This document shows positions 40,731-49,521 of a stretch of 64,000 nucleotides of DNA, piece by piece. Within the stretch, counting starts at the first letter, position 1; each line of letters opens with the position of its first letter. Under the pieces are notes generated by a model that was not told the DNA's origin, made no database searches, and worked only from the letters and a program-made list of their open reading frames with translations. The DNA is from Akkermansiaceae bacterium (GTDB lineage: Bacteria > Verrucomicrobiota > Verrucomicrobiia > Verrucomicrobiales > Akkermansiaceae). The DNA is taken from NCBI GenBank assembly GCA_028822935.1, contig JAPKCM010000004.1, positions 1-64,000 of the forward strand, read 5' to 3'. The translations under genes were made by a program, and so were the position numbers.

Positions 40731-41922
40731 ACTTCCATCGCTTCGACTTCATTTCATAGCGCTCCAAACTGCCCGACTCCACTTCCTCCACCGGAATGCG
40801 CAGGCTGAAAACTTCCTGCAGTCTCTGCGCCAAGTCAGCGCTCCCGGAGCCTTCGACCCGAAGCCTCACTTCAGACATTGCATTCACCTCTTCAATGACG
40901 ACCTCGTATTCGAGAATGCCCACTACGCTTCGCACCACCTCCTCGACCGCACCCGGATAGAGATTCACCCCCCGCACCACCACCATGTCATCGACCCGCC
41001 CGATGATACCGCCTTTTAAGGCAAAGCCATCCTCGGTCTCGACCGGCTTCACCAAGTCCCCGGTACGATAACGGAGCAAGGGTGAAGCATAACGACCCAG
41101 CGTTGTCAGAACCAGCTCACCCACCCCTTTCTCATCCTGATTGATGATCTCGCAGAAATATGATGAGTGCTTGATTTTCAAAAGCGTCGGATCTTTGAGA
41201 TCTCCCACCGTCACCGGTCCCACTTCAGTCATCCCGTGGTGATCGATCACTTCCGCACCCCACGCTTCCTTGAGCCTTGCGCGAACCTCAGGTAGACTCC
41301 CACCTGGTTCACCTGCCACAATAAGTTTTTGAACTCCCAAATCAGCGGCGTTGTCAGCAATTTCGGCGAGCCTCAGCCCATAAGTCGGGGTGCAGCATAA
41401 AACATCGGGCCTCAACCGTTCCATCATCTTGATCCGGTTCTCACTCGAAAGCCCCCCGGCCGGAATCGCACGAATTCCCAGCGCGGTCGCCGATTCAAAG
41501 CCCGCCCAAAACCCCAGAAACGGCCCAAAGGAAAACGGAAAAATAGCCGAGTCACTCGGCTTCACTCCCGCTTCCTGCCAGACCCATTCCCAATTTCCGC
41601 GCACCCATTCCCATCCTTCGGGATCATCCAGCCACACCATCGGACTCCCGCTGGTCCCACTCGTTTGGTGCAGACGTGTGTATTCCGAGAGGGGACGACT
41701 CAGATTAGTGCCATAGGGCGGATGGTCGTCCTGGTCGGCAGCCAACTCCGCCTTCGTCGTAAAGGGAACCTTTTCCGAAAACTCCGAAAGGTCCCTCACC
41801 TTGCTAAGGCCCCCCAGTTTCCCCTGATAAAAAGAGTTCTGCGATGCCGAAAGCCCAGACAAGAGAAGATTTACCATACGCAATTGCTCCACTTCCAATG
41901 ACATCCTCCCCCTATGAAGCAA
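40711..41922 (-). CDS. Phenylacetate-CoA-ligase-like (PaaK family) adenylating enzyme
   Basis: The 403-residue protein has the PaaK layout: SQNSFYQGKLGGLSKVRDLS, the ATP loop HQTSGTSGSPMVWLDD, IVAGEPGGSLPEVRARLKEA, HHGMTEVGPV and YRTGDLVKPVE, with the C-terminal lid GRVDDMVVVRGVNLYPGAVE. It forms an acyl-adenylate and then a CoA thioester of an aryl or other carboxylic acid. No phenylacetate pathway genes are near, so the substrate is open. ATG 41904 is an alternative start. The last codons come from a dispersed repeat. Confidence 0.88.
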   Translation of the reverse strand: MLHRGRMSLEVEQLRMVNLLLSGLSASQNSFYQGKLGGLSKVRDLSEFSEKVPFTTKAELAADQDDHPPYGTNLSRPLSEYTRLHQTSGTSGSPMVWLDDPEGWEWVRGNWEWVWQEAGVKPSDSAIFPFSFGPFLGFWAGFESATALGIRAIPAGGLSSENRIKMMERLRPDVLCCTPTYGLRLAEIADNAADLGVQKLIVAGEPGGSLPEVRARLKEAWGAEVIDHHGMTEVGPVTVGDLKDPTLLKIKHSSYFCEIINQDEKGVGELVLTTLGRYASPLLRYRTGDLVKPVETEDGFALKGGIIGRVDDMVVVRGVNLYPGAVEEVVRSVVGILEYEVVIEEVNAMSEVRLRVEGSGSADLAQRLQEVFSLRIPVEEVESGSLERYEMKSKRWKSVNAQR

Positions 41923-42070
41923 AATCTCCTCCTGATGTAAATAACTCCCATCGCCCCACCTCTCATCAAAAAATCCTAGAATTTTCCCACTCCACTGGCT
42001 ACGCTCTCCTTGGAATTCTTCTCGAATATCACTTGCGGACTCAAAAAACCGGAAGACTTTTTATAAAGCC

Positions 42071-42688
42071 ATGGCTTCTATCCTTTTCCACCCTGTCACC
42101 ACCTTTTTTGCGGGTATTCTTCTGGCGGTAATCGCGCTCGGACTGATTCTCAGTTCCTACTCTGGACCCAACCAGACGAAAAAATCAGTGGTTACCTACC
42201 GCAATGCCATGTCCAAAGCGGAAGAAGTCGGTCCTGTGGCAGGTTCCACCGGCGAAAAAGAAGCCCTCGAGCACTTCTCCAATTTTCTTAGGAATGTCGG
42301 AAAAAAAGACTACCTCGAATCCAACACCGCCAAAGTCTACGCCCTCGGAGCCTATCTCAATGACACGCTCGCCACGCACTACGGACCCAATGAGATTAAA
42401 GCCTATTTCCTCAAAACTGCCGACACGATGACGAGCTTTGAGGTTCAGATCGATGACACCTCACGCTCCGGCCCAGATCACTACATTCGTTGGACCATGA
42501 TCTTTTCCGCTCCAAAGCTTGGAGGAGGAGAGCCCATTCATTCCGTCGGAATTAGCCAAGTGCGTTTCAATAATAAAGGCCAAGTAAATTTCCATCAAGA
42601 CTTCTGGGACTCCGGACAAAATATCTATCGCCAAATCCCCCTTGTCGGCGGCCTCATCGGAATCGTTCAAACGCAAATGAAGCAATGA
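42071..42688 (+). CDS. Membrane-anchored NTF2/SnoaL-like protein, first gene of the lipid-tailoring cluster
   Basis: The 205-residue protein has one N-terminal membrane helix (VTTFFAGILLAVIALGLILS) and a SnoaL/NTF2-like domain (about 65-195). Its ending, VRFNNKGQVNFHQDFWDSGQ followed by NIYRQIPLVGGLIG, is the pattern of NTF2-like proteins found beside COG2907, DUF1365 and Cfa genes in proteobacterial ChrR-type regulons (family knowledge). NTF2-like folds bind hydrophobic small molecules. The N-terminal anchor would hold it at the membrane, where the lipid substrates are. It lies 50 bases before the desaturase. Confidence 0.7.
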   Translation: MASILFHPVTTFFAGILLAVIALGLILSSYSGPNQTKKSVVTYRNAMSKAEEVGPVAGSTGEKEALEHFSNFLRNVGKKDYLESNTAKVYALGAYLNDTLATHYGPNEIKAYFLKTADTMTSFEVQIDDTSRSGPDHYIRWTMIFSAPKLGGGEPIHSVGISQVRFNNKGQVNFHQDFWDSGQNIYRQIPLVGGLIGIVQTQMKQ

Positions 42689-42737
42689 GTTCTCTAAATT
42701 CATCAGCGGAGTAAATCCGTTGTTTACCGTGACCCCG

Positions 42738-43721
42738 ATGAATCAAAACCCCACCCCCTCACCTCTCCCTCGAAAGCAGGGTCTCTTTCAGACGATCTTT
42801 CGAGTCGTCGGGCAGTGGTTGGATTCCGACTTCCGCCGGAGTGACGCCCCTGATCCCAAAAAACTCCCCGACAAGGTCAATTGGGAACGGACCCTTCCTT
42901 TTGTCTTCCTCCACCTTGGCTGCCTTGCCGTCTTCTGGGTCGGTATCAGCTGGACCGTCGTAGTCGCCGCGATTGTCCTCTACCTGATTCGCATGTTTGC
43001 CATCACCGGATTTTACCATCGCTATTTCTCCCACAAATCCTTCAAGACCTCGCGCCCGGTCCAGTTCCTCTTCGCCGCCTTGGGAAATAGCTCGATGCAA
43101 CGCGGACCACTCTGGTGGGCTGCCACCCATCGGCACCACCACCGGCATTCCGATGAAGAGGTCGATATCCACTCCCCCGTCGTGCACGGCTTCACTTGGT
43201 CCCACATTGGCTGGCTCACCTCGATGAAGAATTTCCCGACCGCTTACGAAAACATCCCTGATCTCAAAAAATTTCCCGAACTCGTCTTCCTAAACCGTTT
43301 CGATCAAATCGTCCCCCTGATTTACGGACTCATCATGCTCGCCATCGGCTCCCTCCTCGAAACCTTCGCCCCCTCGCTCGGAGTCACCACCGGACAGTTC
43401 TTCATCTGGACTTTTTTCATCAGCACGACCGTCTTGCTGCACGGAACCTTATTCATCAATTCTCTCGCGCACGTCTGGGGGAAACGTCGCTACGAAACCA
43501 GCGACGACAGCCGTAACTCCCTTCTCCTCGCCATCATCACCCTTGGTGAAGGATGGCATAACAACCACCACCGCTACCCGCACTCAACCCGCCAAGGCTT
43601 TCAATGGTGGGAATTCGACCCCACCTACATGGGGCTCAAATTCCTCTCATGGACCGGCCTAATTTGGGACCTTCGCCCTGTCCCAAAATCCGTCAAAGAA
43701 GAGGCCCAATTTTCCGCCTAA
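42738..43721 (+). CDS. Acyl-CoA desaturase (delta-9 type)
   Basis: ATG 42738 (MNQNPTPSPLPRKQG) is preferred over an upstream TTG. The 327-residue membrane enzyme has the three histidine boxes for the di-iron centre: HRYFSHK, HRHHHRHSDEEVD and HNNHHRYPHSTRQGFQWWE. The membrane spans are FVFLHLGCLAVFWVGISWTV, IYGLIMLAIGSLLETF and FFISTTVLLHGTLFINSLAHVWG. The family puts a cis double bond, usually at carbon 9, into a saturated acyl chain. The product alkene would be the substrate for a Cfa-type methyltransferase encoded three genes downstream. Confidence 0.95.
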   Translation: MNQNPTPSPLPRKQGLFQTIFRVVGQWLDSDFRRSDAPDPKKLPDKVNWERTLPFVFLHLGCLAVFWVGISWTVVVAAIVLYLIRMFAITGFYHRYFSHKSFKTSRPVQFLFAALGNSSMQRGPLWWAATHRHHHRHSDEEVDIHSPVVHGFTWSHIGWLTSMKNFPTAYENIPDLKKFPELVFLNRFDQIVPLIYGLIMLAIGSLLETFAPSLGVTTGQFFIWTFFISTTVLLHGTLFINSLAHVWGKRRYETSDDSRNSLLLAIITLGEGWHNNHHRYPHSTRQGFQWWEFDPTYMGLKFLSWTGLIWDLRPVPKSVKEEAQFSA

Positions 43722-43725
43722 GAAG

Positions 43726-44979
43726 ATGGAACGCCAACGCATCGCCATTGTAGGAAGCGGAATTTCCGGGCTGGCCTGCGCTCATTTTCTGCATCCTCAT
43801 CACGAGATCACTCTTTTTGAAAAAGACGACCGCATCGGTGGCCACTCCCACACCGTCATGGCCTCCGAGAACGACCGCGAAGTGCCGATCGACACCGGCT
43901 TCATGGTCTACAATGAAATCACCTACCCTCACCTCACCCGCCTTTTTAAAGAGCTCCACGTCGAGACAAAGAAAACCACCATGTCCTTCAGCGTGCAACA
44001 CCGCCAGGACAAGCTCGAGTTCAATGGCGGCTCACTCAATCTTCTCTTCGGCCAGCGCCGCAATCTCCTCCGGCCCCGCTTTTGGAAAATGCTCCTGCAA
44101 ATCAACCGCTTCAATAGCGAAACGGTGGCCGAGCTTAAGAACCCTCAACACGCTGAGCTAACCCTCGCCGAATATGTCGAAAAGCGCGGCTACGGCCAAG
44201 ATTTCCTCCGCTGGTATCTCTCGCCCATGGCCGCCGCCGTCTGGTCCAGCCCGCCCGAGAAGATCGAGGAATTCCCCGCTCACACGCTCATGCGCTTCTG
44301 GCACAATCACGGCTTCCTCGGCCTCGATACCCAACACCAATGGCGCACCGTCTGCGGCGGCTCCCGCAAATATGTCACGAAGATCAGCGCCCCTTTCTCC
44401 GATCGCATCCACCAAGGCTCAGGAGTGCAAAGCATCTCCGCCGAAAACCGCATCACACTAAAGGACGGGGCAACTCAGGACTTCGACCTCGTCATCTCCG
44501 CCGCTCACGGCGACCAAGCCCTCCAACTTCTCGCCAGCCCCACTCCCTTGGAAAAGGAAGTCCTCGCAAATTTCTCCTACCAAAAAAACGAAGCCGTCCT
44601 CCACACCGATCCCCGGTTCATGCCTGAAACCCGACGTTGTTGGGCTTCCTGGAACTACCAGATCACCGGCGGTAAACATTCCACCATCTACTGGATGAAC
44701 TGCCTCCAGGGAGTCTCGGATCGCGAGAATTACTTCGTCTCGATCAATCCCTCCGGACCGATCGACGAATCCAAAGTGATCCGCCGTCTCGACTACGAAC
44801 ACCCTCTCTTCGACCTCAAGGCCATCGGAGCCCAAGCCCGCATTCCCGAACTTCACCAAGCCGGCCAGAAGTCCGGTCGCTACTTCTGCGGCGCGTGGCA
44901 ACGCAATGGCTTCCACGAAGACGGCCTCTGGTCCGCCCTCGAACTCTGTAGATCCCTCCTCGGAAAGGACCCCTGGTAA
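43726..44979 (+). CDS. COG2907-type FAD-dependent oxidoreductase
   Basis: The 417-residue flavoprotein has an N-terminal FAD motif (IVGSGISGLACAHFL ... ITLFEKDDRIGGHSHTV), DTGFMVYNEITYPHLTRLF, a central substrate domain (WSSPPEKIEEFPAHTLMRFW, KYVTKISAPF) and a C-terminal FAD part (GRYFCGAWQRNGFHEDGLWS). It belongs to the amine-oxidase-like group annotated COG2907, common next to DUF1365 and Cfa genes. A redox step on a fatty acyl chain is the likely role. It begins 4 bases after the desaturase stop, and its stop overlaps the next ATG (TAATG). Confidence 0.9.
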   Translation: MERQRIAIVGSGISGLACAHFLHPHHEITLFEKDDRIGGHSHTVMASENDREVPIDTGFMVYNEITYPHLTRLFKELHVETKKTTMSFSVQHRQDKLEFNGGSLNLLFGQRRNLLRPRFWKMLLQINRFNSETVAELKNPQHAELTLAEYVEKRGYGQDFLRWYLSPMAAAVWSSPPEKIEEFPAHTLMRFWHNHGFLGLDTQHQWRTVCGGSRKYVTKISAPFSDRIHQGSGVQSISAENRITLKDGATQDFDLVISAAHGDQALQLLASPTPLEKEVLANFSYQKNEAVLHTDPRFMPETRRCWASWNYQITGGKHSTIYWMNCLQGVSDRENYFVSINPSGPIDESKVIRRLDYEHPLFDLKAIGAQARIPELHQAGQKSGRYFCGAWQRNGFHEDGLWSALELCRSLLGKDPW

Positions 44980-45758
44980 TGAGAGCGGCCCTCTACGAAT
45001 GCGATGTCATGCACCGACGGCTCAAGCCGGAGCAAAAGCGCTTCGACTACCGCATTTTCATGCTCAGCGTCGACCTCGACGCCATCCCTACCCCCACTTT
45101 TCTCAGCCACAACCGCTTCAATCTCTACTCTCTCAACGACGCCGACCACATCGACCTCGGCCACCCCGGCGGCATCAAAGCCAATCTCCTCGCCTGGCTC
45201 GCCGGACAAAAGATCGAAGTGCCTAACGATGTCAAAGTCCGACTCGTCACCCTGCCTCGAATCTTGGGATACGGCTTCAACCCGGTGTCATTTTTCTATC
45301 TCAACAAAGCCGATGGCACGCCCCTCTTTGCCGTTGCTGAAGTGGTCAACACCTACCGCGAAATGAAACTCTATCTTGTCGATCAGGACGGCGCTGAGAT
45401 TTGGAAAAAGAGAATCGCGAAAGACTTCTACGTCTCCCCCTTTTCCGATCCCGGCGACGCCTTCGACTTCCGCCTTGGACTTCCCCGGGAGAAGTTCCGC
45501 GTCACCATCAATAACCTCACTGAAAACGAAGTCACCCTCACTTCCACCGTCCGTGGATCCGCCCGCGACCTCACCTCTCTCCGTCTGGTCGCTTACGCCT
45601 TCAAATACCCTCTCCTCTCGCTCAAGATCATCACTCTGATCCACTGGCAGGCCCTGAAACTCTGGCTCAACAAAGTCCGCTTCTACAAAAAGTCCGATCG
45701 CCCGGAAGCGCAAAAAGAAGTCCTCCGCCCCCACTCTTCCCTCACCAAAAAACCATGA
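44979..45758 (+). CDS. DUF1365 protein
   Basis: The 259-residue protein matches DUF1365 (COG3496): LYECDVMHRRLKPEQKRFDY, LYSLNDADHIDLGHPGGIKA, LVTLPRILGYGFNPVSFFYL, FAVAEVVNTYREMKLY, AKDFYVSPFSDPGDAFDFRL and a C-terminal helix TLIHWQALKLWLNKVRFYKK. The biochemical role is unknown, but the gene is almost always beside a COG2907 flavoprotein and a Cfa homologue, so it is taken as part of the same lipid step. It overlaps both neighbours (TAATG upstream, ATGA downstream). Confidence 0.92.
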   Translation: MRAALYECDVMHRRLKPEQKRFDYRIFMLSVDLDAIPTPTFLSHNRFNLYSLNDADHIDLGHPGGIKANLLAWLAGQKIEVPNDVKVRLVTLPRILGYGFNPVSFFYLNKADGTPLFAVAEVVNTYREMKLYLVDQDGAEIWKKRIAKDFYVSPFSDPGDAFDFRLGLPREKFRVTINNLTENEVTLTSTVRGSARDLTSLRLVAYAFKYPLLSLKIITLIHWQALKLWLNKVRFYKKSDRPEAQKEVLRPHSSLTKKP

Positions 45759-46993
45759 ACTCCGTCGCCCCAGCCAAACACGGCCTCCCCGAAAAACTCG
45801 TCCTCGGACTCCTCAAAAAGATGCCCCTCGGTGGACTCCGCATGGAATATGCCGATGGTTCGATTCGTCAGTTCGGGGCGCCCGATTCCGACGTCACCGC
45901 GAGCGTCAAAATCAATAACGACGAAGAGTTCTTCAAGCGCTGCGCCTACTATGGAAACGTCGGCATGGGCGAGGCCTACACCGATGGCATCTGGGACACC
46001 CCCGACATCCGCGCCGTCATCTCCTGGTTCATCTTTAACATGGAAGCCCTGCAAGGCTCGGACACCGCCTCGGACAAACTTCCCGGCGTCAACCTCCTCA
46101 AGGTCGTCAATTGGTTCCGCCACCTCAAGCGCGCCAACACCGTCGAGACCAGCCGTCGTAACATCGCCGAGCACTACGATCTCGGAAACGAATTCTACTC
46201 CCTCTGGCTCGATAAAACGATGACCTACTCCTGCGCCAAATTCGAAAACCCCGACGCCGCTATCGAAGATGCCCAGACCGCAAAATACGACGCCCTCTGT
46301 CAAAAACTCAAGCTCACCGCCGACGACCACGTCCTCGAAATCGGCTGTGGCTGGGGCGGCTTCGGCTACCACGCCGCCGCAAACTACGGCTGTAAGATCA
46401 CCGGCGTCACCATCTCCGAAGCACAAGCCGCATACGCCCGCCAGCGCGTCAAGGACGCCGGCCTCGAAGACAAGTTCGAGATCCGCATCGAGGACTACCG
46501 CCACATCAAGGGCACCTTCGATAAAATCGTCTCCATCGAAATGATCGAAGCCGTCGGCGACAAGTTCCACGAACCCTTCTTCGCCAAGTGCCACGAGGTC
46601 CTGAAACCCGAAGGCCTCCTCGCCATCCAGATGATCACCGTCCCCGATAATCGATACAAGAGCCTCACCAAGGGCGTCGATTGGATTCAAAAAGTGATCT
46701 TCCCCGGCTCCCTCCTCATGAGCATCGGCCGCGTCAATGACGTCCTCGCCAAAACCTCCGACATGTTCCTCCACGACCTCGAAGACTTCGGTGCCTACTA
46801 CGTCAAAACACTCGGCCACTGGCACGAACGCTTTAATGCTTCCTCCGAAAAGCTCGCCGAGCTTGGCTTCGACGAACCCTTCATTCGCACTTGGAATTAC
46901 TACCTAAAATACTGCCAAGCCGGCTTCGGCACTCGAAACATCTCCGTCGTCCAAGCCGTCTACACTCGTCCCAACAACCCAACACTAAGCTAA
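45755..46993 (+). CDS. Cyclopropane-fatty-acid-synthase-family methyltransferase
   Basis: The 412-residue protein has the Cfa N-terminal domain (about 20-110; GGLRMEYADGSIRQFGAPDS, EAYTDGIWDTPD), the phospholipid-binding start NIAEHYDLGNEFYSLWLDKT and the SAM motif VLEIGCGWGGFGYHAA. The catalytic region reads IVSIEMIEAVGDKFHEPFFA, and the ending is YYLKYCQAGFGTRNISVVQ. Family members add a methyl or methylene group from SAM across a cis double bond of a membrane phospholipid. The desaturase three genes upstream would supply the double bond. ATGA overlap with the DUF1365 gene. Confidence 0.94.
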   Translation: MNSVAPAKHGLPEKLVLGLLKKMPLGGLRMEYADGSIRQFGAPDSDVTASVKINNDEEFFKRCAYYGNVGMGEAYTDGIWDTPDIRAVISWFIFNMEALQGSDTASDKLPGVNLLKVVNWFRHLKRANTVETSRRNIAEHYDLGNEFYSLWLDKTMTYSCAKFENPDAAIEDAQTAKYDALCQKLKLTADDHVLEIGCGWGGFGYHAAANYGCKITGVTISEAQAAYARQRVKDAGLEDKFEIRIEDYRHIKGTFDKIVSIEMIEAVGDKFHEPFFAKCHEVLKPEGLLAIQMITVPDNRYKSLTKGVDWIQKVIFPGSLLMSIGRVNDVLAKTSDMFLHDLEDFGAYYVKTLGHWHERFNASSEKLAELGFDEPFIRTWNYYLKYCQAGFGTRNISVVQAVYTRPNNPTLS

Positions 46994-47075
46994 ACTGAGC
47001 TTCCCAATCTGTGGAATCAGTTCTCAATCCGGTGAAATTTGTGTAAGAACTGCCTTCACCTTTTGGACCTATTTC

Positions 47076-47582
47076 ATGACCGAAGCAATACAGCAACGAA
47101 CCTCCTGGTGGAGGCGGTGGTTCGTCCAGCCCATTACCAAGCAGCTCACTCAGGGCATCACCCCTGAAAAACTCGGCTGGACCATCGCCACCGGAATCGT
47201 CCTCGGCATCTTCCCAATCATGGGATCCACCACCTTCATCTGCTTCTTCGCCGCCTGGTTCTTCAAGCTGAACCAACCCGTTATGCAAGTCGCCTGCCAC
47301 GCCGTCTATGCCCTTCACCTTGCCCTGATCCTCGTCTTCATTCGTGCCGGCCAGTGGCTCTTCGGAGCAGAACCTATCTCTCTCTCCATTCCCCAACTCA
47401 TCAAACAATTCATGGGAGATCCCTGGCGATTCGCTCAAAATTTCGGTGTCGCCGCCCTGCAAGGAATCGTCGCCTGGTTGATCCTCGCTCCTGTCCTTCT
47501 CATCCTCATCAAAGCAATTTCAATTCCGCTCCTTAAACGCCTCGCGCGTCGAATCAAACAGCGAAAAGAAACCACCGCATGA
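47076..47582 (+). CDS. DUF2062 membrane protein
   Basis: The 168-residue protein has a basic amphipathic start (WWRRWFVQPITKQLTQGITP), then GWTIATGIVLGIFPIMGSTT and further membrane helices (CFFAAWFFKLNQPVMQVACH, AALQGIVAWLILAPVLLILI), with the DUF2062 pattern GxxxGxFPIxG followed by NxPxxxxx. Such proteins are often near glycosyltransferases or lipid enzymes, with no known reaction. It starts 82 bases after the Cfa homologue, and its stop overlaps the DUF1295 start by four bases, so it is in the cluster. Confidence 0.85.
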   Translation: MTEAIQQRTSWWRRWFVQPITKQLTQGITPEKLGWTIATGIVLGIFPIMGSTTFICFFAAWFFKLNQPVMQVACHAVYALHLALILVFIRAGQWLFGAEPISLSIPQLIKQFMGDPWRFAQNFGVAALQGIVAWLILAPVLLILIKAISIPLLKRLARRIKQRKETTA

Positions 47583-48364
47583 ACGATTGGAGCATCTTCC
47601 TCAGCGTCGGACTCCTCATCCACGCCCTCTTCTTTATCGGCTGGCTCGTTGGTAAAAAAGTCACCAACTACTCCCTGGTCGATGCCCTCTGGGCTTTCGG
47701 GATCGCCCTCTCCGGCATCCTCTTTGCTCTCCTCGGAAATGGCGATGAACCGAAACGTATCGCAGCCGGTGCACTCGCCGCCTTCTGGGGCATTCGCCTC
47801 GGCTACCATCTCCAGAAGCGCATCCGCAAGCACCACCCTACCGAAGACTCCCGCTACCAAAAACTCCGCGAGATCTGGCAGGGGCGCGTCCACTCCGCCT
47901 TCTTCTGGTTCTTCCAGGCCCAAGCCCTCTCCGTCCTCATCCTCGCCCTTCCCTACTTCCTCGTCTCCCGCGACGCCACACCCTGGGGACTCTTCGAGAC
48001 CATCGCCCTCACCATCGCCCTCATCGGCATCTGCGGAGAAATTCTCTCCGACCACCAACTCTCAACATTTGTCGAAAATCGCACCGACCCCAACGCCATC
48101 TGCAAGACCGGCCTCTGGCGCTACTCCCGCCACCCCAACTACTTTTTTGAAATGGTCATCTGGATCGGCGTCTACCTCTTCGCCTGCGGATCAGCCTTCG
48201 GCTGGGCCACCCTCCACGCCCCCGTCATCATCACATACCTCCTTCTTAAGGTCACCGGCATACCACCCTCGGAAGCCTCTTCATTAAAGAAAAAAGGCGA
48301 CCGCTATCGCCAATACCAACGCACCACCAGCCCTTTCATCCCTCTCCCACCCAAATCACCATGA
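47579..48364 (+). CDS. DUF1295 (steroid-reductase-like) membrane protein
   Basis: The 261-residue protein has six or seven membrane spans (ILLIHALFFIGWLVG-type start: LSVGLLIHALFFIGWLVG) and the DUF1295 signature GLWRYSRHPNYFFEMVIWIG with FACGSAFGW. The family shares the fold of 3-oxo-5-alpha-steroid 4-dehydrogenases and ICMT-like enzymes, which reduce conjugated double bonds or methylate prenylated ends at the membrane. In this cluster it could reduce a double bond after methyl transfer. ATGA overlaps on both sides tie it to DUF2062 and to the second methyltransferase. Confidence 0.9.
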   Translation: MNDWSIFLSVGLLIHALFFIGWLVGKKVTNYSLVDALWAFGIALSGILFALLGNGDEPKRIAAGALAAFWGIRLGYHLQKRIRKHHPTEDSRYQKLREIWQGRVHSAFFWFFQAQALSVLILALPYFLVSRDATPWGLFETIALTIALIGICGEILSDHQLSTFVENRTDPNAICKTGLWRYSRHPNYFFEMVIWIGVYLFACGSAFGWATLHAPVIITYLLLKVTGIPPSEASSLKKKGDRYRQYQRTTSPFIPLPPKSP

Positions 48365-49398
48365 GCACCATCGACGACCTTCTCGCCAAGGACATCCTCC
48401 CAGACTTTCTCATCCGCTACGGCATCCGACAGCGCCTCCAGGAAACTCTCGACCCCTTCGAAAAGCTTGACCCCGAAGGCCGCCAAAAGCTCCTCATGGA
48501 GCACGTCGCCGACCTCAAAACCTCCCCCATTGCCATCGCCACCGATGAAGCCAATGAGCAGCACTACGAGCTCCCCACCGCCTTCTTCCAAAAGTGCCTC
48601 GGCCCCAACATGAAATACAGCTCCGGCTACTGGGACCCCGGCGTCACCGACATCAAAACCTCTGAGGACCGCATGCTCGCCCTCACCTGCGAGCGCGCCG
48701 ACCTCCAAGACGGACACCGCATCCTCGAACTCGGCTGCGGCTGGGGATCCCTCACCCTCTGGATGGGGAAACATTACCCCAACGCAAAAATCACTGCCGT
48801 CTCAAACTCCCGCACCCAGAAGGATTACATCGACGCCCAAGCCAAAGAGCGCGGCCTCACCAACATCGAGATCAAGACCGTCAACATGATCGACTACCAA
48901 GGCGAGGGCGCCGACATCTTCGACCGCGGCGTCTCCGTTGAAATGTTCGAGCACATGAAGAACTACCAGCTCCTGTTAGAGCGCATCTCCACCTGGCTCA
49001 AACCCGGCGGAAAACTCTTCGTCCACATCTTCACCCACCGCGAATACGCCTACCACTACGAAGCCAAAAACGAAGACGACTGGATGGCCCGCTATTTCTT
49101 CACTGGTGGCCAAATGCCTTCCGACGACCTCCTCCTCTACTTTCAGGACCACCTCAAGATCGACGACCACTGGCAAGTCTCCGGCACCCACTACCAAAAA
49201 ACTTCCGAAGCCTGGCTCGCCCTCATGGACCAGCACACCGATGAGCTCAAACCCCTCATCGCCGAAACCTATGGTGCCAACCAAGCCAAAAAATGGTGGG
49301 TCTGGTGGCGCTGCTTCTACCTCGCCTGCGCCGAACTCTGGGGCTTCAAGAACGGCCAGGAATGGATCGTCTCACACTACCGCTTCAAAAAACCATAA
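48361..49398 (+). CDS. Second Cfa-superfamily methyltransferase, coclaurine-N-methyltransferase-like
   Basis: The 345-residue SAM enzyme has the motif ILELGCGWGSLTLWMGKHYP, followed by ITAVSNSRTQKDYIDAQAKE, RGVSVEMFEHMKNY and LFVHIFTHREYAYHYE. The tail contains DDWMARYFFTGGQMPSDDLL and YQKTSEAWLALMDQH. This pattern is that of the Cfa-like group that includes plant coclaurine and tetrahydroprotoberberine N-methyltransferases. Bacterial members are common but mostly uncharacterised. Being the last gene of the cluster and in ATGA overlap with DUF1295, it probably adds a second methyl group to the same lipid. Confidence 0.88.
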   Translation: MSTIDDLLAKDILPDFLIRYGIRQRLQETLDPFEKLDPEGRQKLLMEHVADLKTSPIAIATDEANEQHYELPTAFFQKCLGPNMKYSSGYWDPGVTDIKTSEDRMLALTCERADLQDGHRILELGCGWGSLTLWMGKHYPNAKITAVSNSRTQKDYIDAQAKERGLTNIEIKTVNMIDYQGEGADIFDRGVSVEMFEHMKNYQLLLERISTWLKPGGKLFVHIFTHREYAYHYEAKNEDDWMARYFFTGGQMPSDDLLLYFQDHLKIDDHWQVSGTHYQKTSEAWLALMDQHTDELKPLIAETYGANQAKKWWVWWRCFYLACAELWGFKNGQEWIVSHYRFKKP

Positions 49399-49521
49399 CC
49401 CAAAAAGGTGTCGCGGCGCCCCGCCGCTTAGCTTCGCAGGTCCCAAGTCCAAGCTCCCCGACCAAGATTAGCCTCATTCGCAACATTCGCGTTCCAATCT
49501 CCCCAACCAAGAATTCACTCT

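Noticed and set aside
45683-46825. 380-codon reverse frame opposite the Cfa homologue
   Set aside because: Low-complexity Gly/Val/Asp/Glu translation typical of antisense to a GC-rich gene.
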